Shown piece by piece: positions 13,637-19,569 of a stretch of 19,569 nucleotides of DNA (position 1 is the first letter of the stretch; every line of letters begins with the position of its first letter). The notes below the pieces were generated by a model that made no database searches, was not told the origin of the DNA, and saw only the letters and a list, made by a program, of their open reading frames with translations. The stretch is from JAYFRE01 sp034926235. Lineage in GTDB: Bacteria > Pseudomonadota > Alphaproteobacteria > Rhodospirillales > Magnetospirillaceae. A program made the translations under genes and the position numbers. The stretch is taken from assembly GCA_034926235.1 (NCBI GenBank), contig JAYFRE010000008.1:1-19569 (forward strand). Reading direction: 5' to 3'.

Positions 13637-14659
13637 TTATTTTCCTATATTTCTTCCGGGCAGGGTCTCCTCCAACCAGTCATCGGCGCGGCGATCCGCC
13701 TCCGAAGGCAGGGAGCGTTCGGAGTCTTCGATCCAGGCGGCGATATCCGCCATCACTATTTCTGCTTGAAGGTCGCGCAGCAGCATGTGCCAGCCTTGCC
13801 GGTAGACGGCCACGGTCCGGACCCCCGGCGACGCCGTCAGGGTTCGCATGGCCCGTGCGCTGGGCTCTGCCGGCACGACCTGATCGTTTTCGCCATAAAG
13901 CATCAACACGGGCAGATGCAGATCCGACACGCCGAGACTGGCCTCGTCCATCAGATCGCAAACGCCATGAATGACGTCCACGCGGGTGCGTTTGATGATC
14001 AAGGGATCGCGCGACAACGCTTCCAGCATCGCGTCATTGTCCGAAGGCCGGATGTTCAACCCTTCGCCTCCCAGACGCATTCCCGGCGCCAGCCGTGACG
14101 CCAGCCACAGCGCCGCCCGCTGGTAGAACGGCATCGCGCCCCGGTCCCAGACCGCCGGGGCCGACAGAATCGCCCCCGCGACATAAGGCGGTGGATTGGG
14201 ACCAGCCAGCGCGGTGACGACCACCGCGCCGCCCATGCTTTCACCTAGCAAGAACAGAGGCGTTCCCGGATAACGAACGGCAAGAAGCCCTGCCGATGCC
14301 TGCGCATCTCTGGCCAGCGCCCGGCTGCCCGCCCAATAGCCGCGTTCCGGTCCCTGGCCGAAACCACGCTGGTCGTAGGCGTAAACGGCGATGCCGCGTT
14401 CCGCCAGATAACGCCCCGGTTCCTCGAAGCTGTTTGCGTAATCGTTCATGCCGTGCAAGGCCAGAACCACCGCCCGCGGCGGGCCGGCCGCCTCGGGCAA
14501 CCAACTGCGCAAGGGCAGGCGCGCGCCATCGGCGGTCACCACCGCATCCGCTTCCAGCCGGGCCGGAACAAGCGCCGGGCCGGGTTCCTTGACAAGGGGG
14601 GTGCAAGACATCATCAGCCATACCGGGAAAAACAGACCAAATCGCCTAAACGCCGTCAT
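13637..14659 (-). CDS. Lipoprotein alpha/beta hydrolase, monoacylglycerol lipase-like
   Basis: A 340-residue serine hydrolase of the S33 / Hydrolase_4 (lysophospholipase, monoacylglycerol lipase) type. The N-terminus, MTAFRRFGLFFPVWLMMSC, is a short signal peptide ending in a lipobox-like LMMSC, with C19 the lipidation site, so it is probably anchored in the cell envelope; the box is atypical at -3. The hydrolase core shows LALHGMNDYANSF (oxyanion loop, about 67-79), YDQRGFGQG (95-103), GESMGG with S141 the nucleophile, YGENDQVVP with D259, and GWHMLLRD with H291. The triad is complete. The ATG at 14659 overlaps the ABC ATPase stop (TGATG), so both are co-transcribed and coupled. A TTG one codon earlier is possible. 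The natural substrate is unknown; a lipid or acylglycerol ester is an inference from the family. Confidence 0.9.
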   Translation of the reverse strand: MTAFRRFGLFFPVWLMMSCTPLVKEPGPALVPARLEADAVVTADGARLPLRSWLPEAAGPPRAVVLALHGMNDYANSFEEPGRYLAERGIAVYAYDQRGFGQGPERGYWAGSRALARDAQASAGLLAVRYPGTPLFLLGESMGGAVVVTALAGPNPPPYVAGAILSAPAVWDRGAMPFYQRAALWLASRLAPGMRLGGEGLNIRPSDNDAMLEALSRDPLIIKRTRVDVIHGVCDLMDEASLGVSDLHLPVLMLYGENDQVVPAEPSARAMRTLTASPGVRTVAVYRQGWHMLLRDLQAEIVMADIAAWIEDSERSLPSEADRRADDWLEETLPGRNIGK

Positions 14660-15636
14660 CAAGACGATGCCGATCCTTGCGAGCCCGAGGTCAGCTTGAG
14701 GAAAACATCTTCCAGATCGGCTTCCTCGGTGGACAGATCGCCGATGCCGATGCCCGCATTTTGGATGATCTCCAGAATAGCCCCGGCATGGGCCTGGCCC
14801 GGTTTGTAGAACAGGCGCAGCGTCCGCGGCCCATCCCGTTCAGGATGAAACGGCTCCAATCCCGGCGGAATCACATCCAGATCCCGATCGCAGACAACCA
14901 CCAGCCGCTTGCTGCCCAGACGATTCAGCAACCGATCGGTCCGGTCATTGGCGACAACCCGGCCCCGGTCGATGATGGCGATCCGGTCGCACAGCCGCTC
15001 GGCCTCCTCCAGATAATGGGTGGTCAGCAGGATCGTCGTGCCGTCGCGGTTCAATTGCCCGACATAGGCCCAAAGCTGCTGGCGGAGCTGGATATCGACG
15101 CCCGCGGTCGGTTCGTCCAGGACCAGAACCGGCGGAGCATGGACCATCGCCTTGGCCACCAGCAGCCGGCGGCGCATGCCGCCCGACAGCGTCCGGGCAT
15201 GGGCGTCGGCCTTGTCGGCCAGACCCACGGCCTCCAGGATCGCGTCGGTACGCCGCAGGACGGCGGGCACGCCATAAAGACCGGCCTGCATTTCGAGCAA
15301 CTCACGCGGCGAAAAGAAAGGATCGAAATTCAGTTCCTGGGGAACGACCCCGATGGACAGCCGCGCCGCCCGCGCGGCGCGGGCGACATCGTGGCCCCAG
15401 ATACGGGCAGAGCCGGAACTTTTCGTCACCAACCCCGCCAGGATATTGATCAGCGTCGATTTTCCGGCGCCATTGGGCCCTAAAAGAGCGAAAAAAGACC
15501 CGCGCGGCACGGAGAGCGACACCCCGTCCAGCGCCCTTTTCTCCGGCTGGCCGGAGCGCCCTTTATAGGTTTTGACCAGTGAATCGATTTCCACCGCGAC
15601 ATCGGGCAACGCCTTACCGGAAACGGTCGGACACAT
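14659..15636 (-). CDS. ABC transporter ATP-binding protein (ABC-2 exporter type, YadG-like)
   Basis: A 325-residue ATPase subunit of an ABC-2 type exporter. Walker A is GPNGAGKST (53-61), the Q-loop Gln is Q100 in VVPQELNFD, the signature is LSGGMRRR (150-157), Walker B is VLVLDE with E175, and the switch His is H207 in TTHYLEEAE. A C-terminal domain of about 90 residues follows, with EEADLEDVFLKLT near the end, as in YadG-like proteins. The ATG at 15636 has GCGGAG 7 nt upstream; a TTG at 15669 would add 11 residues without support. Such ATPases are usually followed at once by their membrane permease. Here the next gene is a lipoprotein hydrolase (1-nt overlap) and no permease lies in the window, so its partner must be encoded elsewhere or be lost. 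Confidence 0.93.
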   Translation of the reverse strand: MCPTVSGKALPDVAVEIDSLVKTYKGRSGQPEKRALDGVSLSVPRGSFFALLGPNGAGKSTLINILAGLVTKSSGSARIWGHDVARAARAARLSIGVVPQELNFDPFFSPRELLEMQAGLYGVPAVLRRTDAILEAVGLADKADAHARTLSGGMRRRLLVAKAMVHAPPVLVLDEPTAGVDIQLRQQLWAYVGQLNRDGTTILLTTHYLEEAERLCDRIAIIDRGRVVANDRTDRLLNRLGSKRLVVVCDRDLDVIPPGLEPFHPERDGPRTLRLFYKPGQAHAGAILEIIQNAGIGIGDLSTEEADLEDVFLKLTSGSQGSASS

Positions 15637-15684
15637 ACGGGGACTCCGCTTTTCCGAGGAGGGTTTCAATAACGGCCCGCAATG

Positions 15685-15712
15685 CGTATCATCCGGCCTA
15701 TCAGGGGGTCAA
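15685..15712 (-). promoter_or_regulatory. Candidate promoter of the ABC ATPase-hydrolase operon
   Basis: On the minus strand TTGACC (15707-15712) is followed after 16 nt by GATACG (15685-15690). The -35 matches 5 of 6 and the -10 matches 3 of 6. It would start transcription about 40 nt before the ATG at 15636. It lies in the 123-bp divergent gap shared with the zinc-protein gene; I see no clear rightward promoter there. Confidence 0.4.
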
Positions 15713-15759
15713 TGCCCGCCCGCTCCGTTCCTTGAGCGGCCAAACCTGGGAAGAACGCC

Positions 15760-15930
15760 ATGGATGCCAATGCCGCCGCCGAGAATCCTGTCGTCGCCTG
15801 TGACGGAGGCGCGCCCGTAACCGGCCATCCCAGGGTTTTTCTGACATTCCAGCCCGGTTCGGACCGGATCGTCTGCCCCTATTGCAGCCGCGTTTTCGCC
15901 CGGGAGCGGGCCGAAGACGGACAGGGCTGA
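15760..15930 (+). CDS. Short zinc-binding protein, zf-CHCC / NDUFS6-like (56 aa)
   Basis: A 56-residue protein easily missed by length filters. It carries the zf-CHCC layout: C14 (ACDGG), H23 (TGHPRVFLTF), then C39 and C42 (VCPYCSRVF), four expected zinc ligands. The same pattern is found in the NDUFS6 (13 kDa) accessory subunit of mitochondrial complex I and its alphaproteobacterial counterparts. A role beside respiratory complex I is therefore inferred from the family; nothing else in the window belongs to complex I. The ATG at 15760 follows GGGAAG at an 8-nt distance; a second ATG lies one codon later, out of frame. polA starts 50 nt after the stop, so the two may share a transcript. Codon use matches its neighbours. 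Confidence 0.85.
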   Translation: MDANAAAENPVVACDGGAPVTGHPRVFLTFQPGSDRIVCPYCSRVFARERAEDGQG

Positions 15931-15980
15931 AATCCATCCGTCCCGACCGGCGATTTACAGTTTTATTTTAAGGACATGGC

Positions 15981-18743
15981 ATGACGGCTGACGCGCCGCT
16001 TTCGCACCTCACCCTGGTCGATGGATCGGGCTTCATCTTCCGCGCCTTTCACGCCCTGCCGCCGATGACCGACCCCGAAGGCGTGCCCATCAACGCCGTC
16101 TTCGGTTTCGTCAACATGCTGATCCGGCTGCGCGAAGCCAACGGCACCCGCCATATGGCGGTGATTTTCGATTCGGGGCGTGAAACCTTTCGCACCGCGA
16201 TTTATCCCGCCTACAAGGCCAACCGTCCCGAACCGCCCGAAGAGCTGATCCCGCAATTCGCCCTGGTGCGCGACGCGGTGCGCGCCTTCAACCTGGCCTG
16301 CCTCGAATTGCCGGGCTACGAAGCCGACGATCTGATCGCCACCCTGGCGCGGCGTGCGCGCGAAGCGGGGGCCGAGGTCACGGTGGTGTCGTCGGACAAG
16401 GATCTGATGCAACTGGTGCGCCCGGGCGTGGCCATGCTCGACCCGATGAAGAACCGCACGGTGGGCGAGGCCGAGGTTAGGGAGAAATTCGGCGTCGCCC
16501 CCGACCGGGTGGTGGATGTTCAGGCCCTGGCCGGCGATCCCACCGACAATGTGCCGGGCGTTCCCGGCATCGGCGTCAAAACCGCGGCGCAATTGATCGG
16601 CGAATATGGCGATCTCGACACGCTGCTGGCCCGCGCCGGCGAAATCAAGCAGCCGAAACGGCGCGAATCGCTGCTGGCCCATGCCGACGCGGCGCGCATC
16701 TCCCGCACACTGGTCACCTTGAAGGACGATGTGCCGCTGGACGCGGCGCTAGATGATTTCGTCCTGCGCGATCCCGATCCGGAAATTCTGAACGCCTTTC
16801 TCGACCGCCACGGGATGCGCAGCATCAAGGTCCGGCTGCACGATCTGCTGGCGCGCAGCGGAACCGCCGGAAAGAAGGACGCGCCGGCCACAGCGCCCAC
16901 GCCAGCCCCCCTTCCGGCGCGCTACGAGCTGGTAACGGACGAAGCCGCCCTGGCCCGTTGGGTAGCCCTGGCCAACCAAGCGGGAATCGTCGCCGTCGAT
17001 ACCGAAACCGATTCGCTCGATCCCATGACCACCCGGCTGGTCGGGCTGTCGCTTTCGGTCGAACCGGGCAGCGCCTGCTATATCCCGGTCGGGCACACAG
17101 CCCCCCAGGGCGACCTCTTGGACGGACCCGCGCGGGGACCGAAAACGCTGGATGCAGAACAAGCGCTGGCGATTCTGAAGCCGATGCTGGAAGACCCCTC
17201 GGTGCTGAAGGTCGGCCATAATATCAAATTCGACATGCAGGTCCTGGCAGTGCGCGGTGTCCTTGTCGCCCCCATCGACGACACCATGATCCTGTCCTAT
17301 GTGCTGGACGGTTCGGCCCATGGCCATGGCATGGACGAGCTGGCGATGATGCATCTGAATCACAAGACCATCACTTTCGCCGAAATCTGCGGCACCGGGC
17401 GCAACCGGATCACCTTTGATCTAGTGCCGCTGGACAAGGCGCTGGACTATGCCGCCGAGGATGCCGACATCACGCTGCGTCTGCACCGTTTCCTCAAACC
17501 CCGGCTGGTGGCCGAACACAAGGTATCGGTCTATGAGACGCTGGACCGGCCTTTGATCCCGATACTGGAAGCGATGGAACGGGCCGGTGTCCTGGTGGAT
17601 CGCGCCGAACTGACCGCGATGAGCGTCGAATTCGCCCGGCGCATGGCCGTTTTGGAAGAAGAAATCCAGACCCTGGCCGGACAAAGCTTCAACGTCGCCT
17701 CGCCCAAGCAATTGGGCGAAATCCTGTTCGAAACGCTGAAGCTTCCCGGCGGCAAAAAGACCAAGACCGGCGCTTACGCCACCGGAGCCGAGGTGCTGGA
17801 ATCCCTGGCCGGTCAGCATCCCTTGCCGGATCGCGTGCTGGATTGGCGGCAGATCGCCAAGCTGAAGAGCACCTATGCCGATGCGCTGGTGGGACAGATC
17901 AACCCCGCCACCGGACGGGTGCACACCTCGTTCTCGATGGCCGCGACCAGCACCGGGCGGCTAGCTTCGTCGGAGCCCAATCTCCAGAACATCCCGATCC
18001 GCACCGAAGAAGGCCGGCGCATCCGCCGCGCCTTCATAGCACCTAAGGGCAGGCTCTTGCTGTCGGCCGACTATTCGCAGATCGAGCTGCGTCTGGTCGC
18101 CCATGTCGCGCAGATCAAGGCGTTGATCGAAGCCTTTCACGCCGGCGCGGACATTCACGCCAGCACCGCCTCGCAGGTGTTCGGCGTGCCGATGGAGGGC
18201 ATGGACCCGATGTTGCGCCGGCGCGCCAAAGCGATCAATTTCGGCATCATCTACGGCATCAGCGCCTTCGGCCTGGCCCGCCAGCTCGGCATCTCGAACG
18301 GCGAGGCCAAGGGCTATATCGACGCCTATTTCGCCCGCTATCCCGAAATCCGCACCTATATGGAAGAAACCAAGGAACTGGCGCGCCGCCAGGGTTACGT
18401 TTCCACCCCGTTCGGGCGCAAATGCGCCGTGACCGGGATGAACGACCGCAACCCGGCGATGCGCGGCTTCGCCGAACGCGCCGCGATCAACGCGCCGATC
18501 CAGGGCGGGGCCGCCGACATCATCAAGCGCGCCATGATCCGCCTGCCCGACGCCTTGCGGGCCGAAGGATTGTCGGCGGTGATGATGCTGCAAGTGCATG
18601 ACGAATTGCTGTTCGAGGTACCCGAAACCGAAATCGACGCCACCGCCACCCTGGTCCGCCGCGTCATGGAAGGCGCTGCGACGCTGGACGTGCCGCTGGT
18701 GGCCGATGTCGGTTGGGCGGGAAACTGGGCCGAAGCCCACTGA
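15981..18743 (+). CDS. polA: DNA polymerase I with 5'-3' and 3'-5' exonuclease domains
   Basis: A complete 920-residue Pol I for Okazaki-fragment processing and repair. The 5' nuclease domain (about 1-290) keeps its acidic cluster: D14, D64, E114/D116/D117 (YEADDL), D139/D141 (SSDKD), D186/D189 (GDPTDN). An Ala/Pro linker (about 293-312) follows. The 3'-5' exonuclease domain (about 315-510) is intact, with D340/E342 (DTETDSLD), D418 (HNIKFD) and D494 (YAAEDAD), so proofreading is expected. The polymerase domain has motif A SADYSQIE (D697), motif B RRRAKAINFGIIYG (K750, F754, Y758) and motif C QVHDE (D874). F754 at the sugar-discriminating site is the usual bacterial residue. The ATG at 15981 has AAGGA 6 nt upstream; an ATG at 15976 reads straight into a stop. 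A dehydrogenase-like gene follows after 20 nt. Confidence 0.98.
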   Translation: MTADAPLSHLTLVDGSGFIFRAFHALPPMTDPEGVPINAVFGFVNMLIRLREANGTRHMAVIFDSGRETFRTAIYPAYKANRPEPPEELIPQFALVRDAVRAFNLACLELPGYEADDLIATLARRAREAGAEVTVVSSDKDLMQLVRPGVAMLDPMKNRTVGEAEVREKFGVAPDRVVDVQALAGDPTDNVPGVPGIGVKTAAQLIGEYGDLDTLLARAGEIKQPKRRESLLAHADAARISRTLVTLKDDVPLDAALDDFVLRDPDPEILNAFLDRHGMRSIKVRLHDLLARSGTAGKKDAPATAPTPAPLPARYELVTDEAALARWVALANQAGIVAVDTETDSLDPMTTRLVGLSLSVEPGSACYIPVGHTAPQGDLLDGPARGPKTLDAEQALAILKPMLEDPSVLKVGHNIKFDMQVLAVRGVLVAPIDDTMILSYVLDGSAHGHGMDELAMMHLNHKTITFAEICGTGRNRITFDLVPLDKALDYAAEDADITLRLHRFLKPRLVAEHKVSVYETLDRPLIPILEAMERAGVLVDRAELTAMSVEFARRMAVLEEEIQTLAGQSFNVASPKQLGEILFETLKLPGGKKTKTGAYATGAEVLESLAGQHPLPDRVLDWRQIAKLKSTYADALVGQINPATGRVHTSFSMAATSTGRLASSEPNLQNIPIRTEEGRRIRRAFIAPKGRLLLSADYSQIELRLVAHVAQIKALIEAFHAGADIHASTASQVFGVPMEGMDPMLRRRAKAINFGIIYGISAFGLARQLGISNGEAKGYIDAYFARYPEIRTYMEETKELARRQGYVSTPFGRKCAVTGMNDRNPAMRGFAERAAINAPIQGGAADIIKRAMIRLPDALRAEGLSAVMMLQVHDELLFEVPETEIDATATLVRRVMEGAATLDVPLVADVGWAGNWAEAH

Positions 18744-18763
18744 CAGGAAGAAAGGGTCGTGAC

Positions 18764-19522
18764 ATGGATCTGAAGATCGAAGGCCGCGTCGCCCTGGTCA
18801 CCGGCGCAAGCTCGGGCATCGGCGCGGGTGTGGCGATGGTTCTGGCCCGGGAAGGTGTGCGGCTGGTGCTGACGGCGCGCCGCCCCGATCCCTTACGCGC
18901 CCTGGCCGACGCCATCGCGGCAGAGGGCCACGACAAGCCGGCCATCGCCGTCGGCGACGTCACTAGTGCCGAGGATGTCTTACGCATCTGTTCCGAGGCG
19001 GACACCGCCAAGGGACCGGTCGATATCCTGGTCAATTGCGCCGGCGGTTCGCGTCCGATTCGGGCGGATGCGCCGGATTCGGTCTGGGACGAAGCGTTCG
19101 ATCTCAATTTCTCGGCGGCGCGGCGGTTCTCGCAGGCGCTTTTACCGTCGATGCGGCTGCGGAAATGGGGGCGGATCGTCAATATCAGCGGGTCGATGGA
19201 GCCGCGATCGCTGAACGCGGCGATGGCGGCCAAAGCCGCCCTTCATATCTGGGCCAAAGGATTGGCCTGCGACGTCGCCGCCGAAGGCATCACCATCAAC
19301 ACCATCCCGCCGGGGCGGATCAACAGCGAACAGATCCTGACCAAACTGCACCCGACCGAAGAAGCGCGGCAGGATTTCATCGCCCGCAACATTCCCATCG
19401 GCTATTTCGGCGATCCTGAGGATATCGGCAATCTGGTCGCCTTCCTCGCCTCGCCCCAGGCGCGCTACATTACCGGCGCGGTGATCCCGGTCGATGGCGG
19501 CATGCGCTTTTCCGCGCATTGA
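18764..19522 (+). CDS. Short-chain dehydrogenase/reductase family protein lacking the catalytic Tyr
   Basis: A 252-residue classical-length SDR. It keeps the cofactor motif TGASSGIG (13-20), NCAGG (91-95), N115 (DLNFS), the PPG loop after strand beta-6 (182-184) and a C-terminal ITGAVIPVDGG as in 3-oxoacyl-ACP reductase-like members. In the catalytic segment, however, NISGSMEPRSLNAAMAAK (140-157), K157 is present but the Tyr expected four residues earlier is A153. The usual Ser position is G143, and the Ser-to-Tyr spacing is about three residues short. I recall related proteins with the same NAxxAAKAA form, so this looks like a subfamily trait and not a recent mutation. It may bind NAD(P)(H) without classical SDR chemistry. 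The ATG at 18764 has AAAGGG 7 nt upstream. An extended reading to 18713 would overlap polA and lacks family homology. Substrate unknown. Confidence 0.9.
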   Translation: MDLKIEGRVALVTGASSGIGAGVAMVLAREGVRLVLTARRPDPLRALADAIAAEGHDKPAIAVGDVTSAEDVLRICSEADTAKGPVDILVNCAGGSRPIRADAPDSVWDEAFDLNFSAARRFSQALLPSMRLRKWGRIVNISGSMEPRSLNAAMAAKAALHIWAKGLACDVAAEGITINTIPPGRINSEQILTKLHPTEEARQDFIARNIPIGYFGDPEDIGNLVAFLASPQARYITGAVIPVDGGMRFSAH

Positions 19523-19540
19523 ACCGACCCATCCTGTAAG

Positions 19541-19556
19541 TCGGGCTGCCGCCCGA
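19541..19556 (+). terminator. Small hairpin after the last gene
   Basis: TCGGGC (19541-19546) and GCCCGA (19551-19556) pair perfectly around loop TGCC, 18 nt past the last stop. No U-tract follows before the window ends, so its role as a terminator is uncertain. Confidence 0.3.
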
Positions 19557-19569
19557 ACCCGCCCGGAGG

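Noticed and set aside
18713..18763. Upstream in-frame start for the dehydrogenase-like gene overlapping polA
   Set aside because: The extra 17 residues do not look like SDR sequence, and the ATG at 18764 has a good ribosome binding site.
1..19569. Search for mobile elements, phage genes, CRISPR arrays, toxin-antitoxin or defence systems, tRNA/rRNA genes
   Set aside because: No transposase, integrase, direct-repeat array, tRNA-like fold or defence gene could be seen. Base composition and codon use are even apart from short leaders.

Overview
This GC-rich window looks like ordinary chromosomal DNA from an alphaproteobacterium, most likely of the Rhodospirillales type. That assignment is an inference from gene content: a ThrS with a CPCH motif, a coaBC-dut pair, a short zf-CHCC (NDUFS6-like) zinc protein beside polA, and a membrane-free chemotaxis receptor with an N-terminal signalling domain. 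Nearly all of it is coding. The gaps are short, and most contain a recognisable terminator, promoter candidate or AT-rich leader.

Layout. Bases 1-361 (minus) hold the start of an alpha/beta hydrolase that runs off the left edge. It diverges, across only 37 bp, from a two-gene glycosyltransferase operon (GT4 then GT9, 399-2605) with an ATGA overlap. An NAD(P)-dependent aldehyde dehydrogenase (2828-4297) has its own leader. Two hairpins and a good sigma70-like promoter precede thrS (4580-6496). A hairpin with a U-tract separates thrS from infC (6572-7108), which starts with the non-canonical codon ATA. Next comes a compact run coaBC-dut-rrf2 (7317-9472), then cysK (9545-10519) with its own AT-rich leader and a strong terminator. 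A TSUP (TauE/SafE-like) membrane protein follows (10731-11558). It converges on a minus-strand group across a 13-bp-stem bidirectional terminator. In transcription order that group is an ABC ATPase (14659-15636), an overlapping lipoprotein lipase-like hydrolase (13637-14659) and, after about 200 AT-rich bases, a soluble chemoreceptor (11629-13437). Rightwards from 15760 run the 56-aa zinc protein, polA and a short-chain dehydrogenase/reductase-like protein.

How the genes relate. Translation (thrS, infC), coenzyme A and dUTP metabolism (coaBC, dut) and DNA replication/repair (polA) are housekeeping. The Rrf2 regulator lacks the Fe-S cysteine triad and sits directly before cysK, so a role in cysteine/sulfur control is a reasonable hypothesis. 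The TSUP protein could carry a sulfur-containing anion, but nothing in the sequence fixes its substrate. The two glycosyltransferases probably act on a cell-surface glycan.

I found no phage, insertion sequence, CRISPR array, tRNA/rRNA gene or clearly new system. The best leads are regulatory or biochemical oddities: the ATA start of infC with a terminator-like hairpin just upstream, a dehydrogenase-fold protein lacking its catalytic tyrosine, an ABC ATPase with no permease beside it, and a chemoreceptor with an inverted domain order and a degenerate PilZ-like segment.
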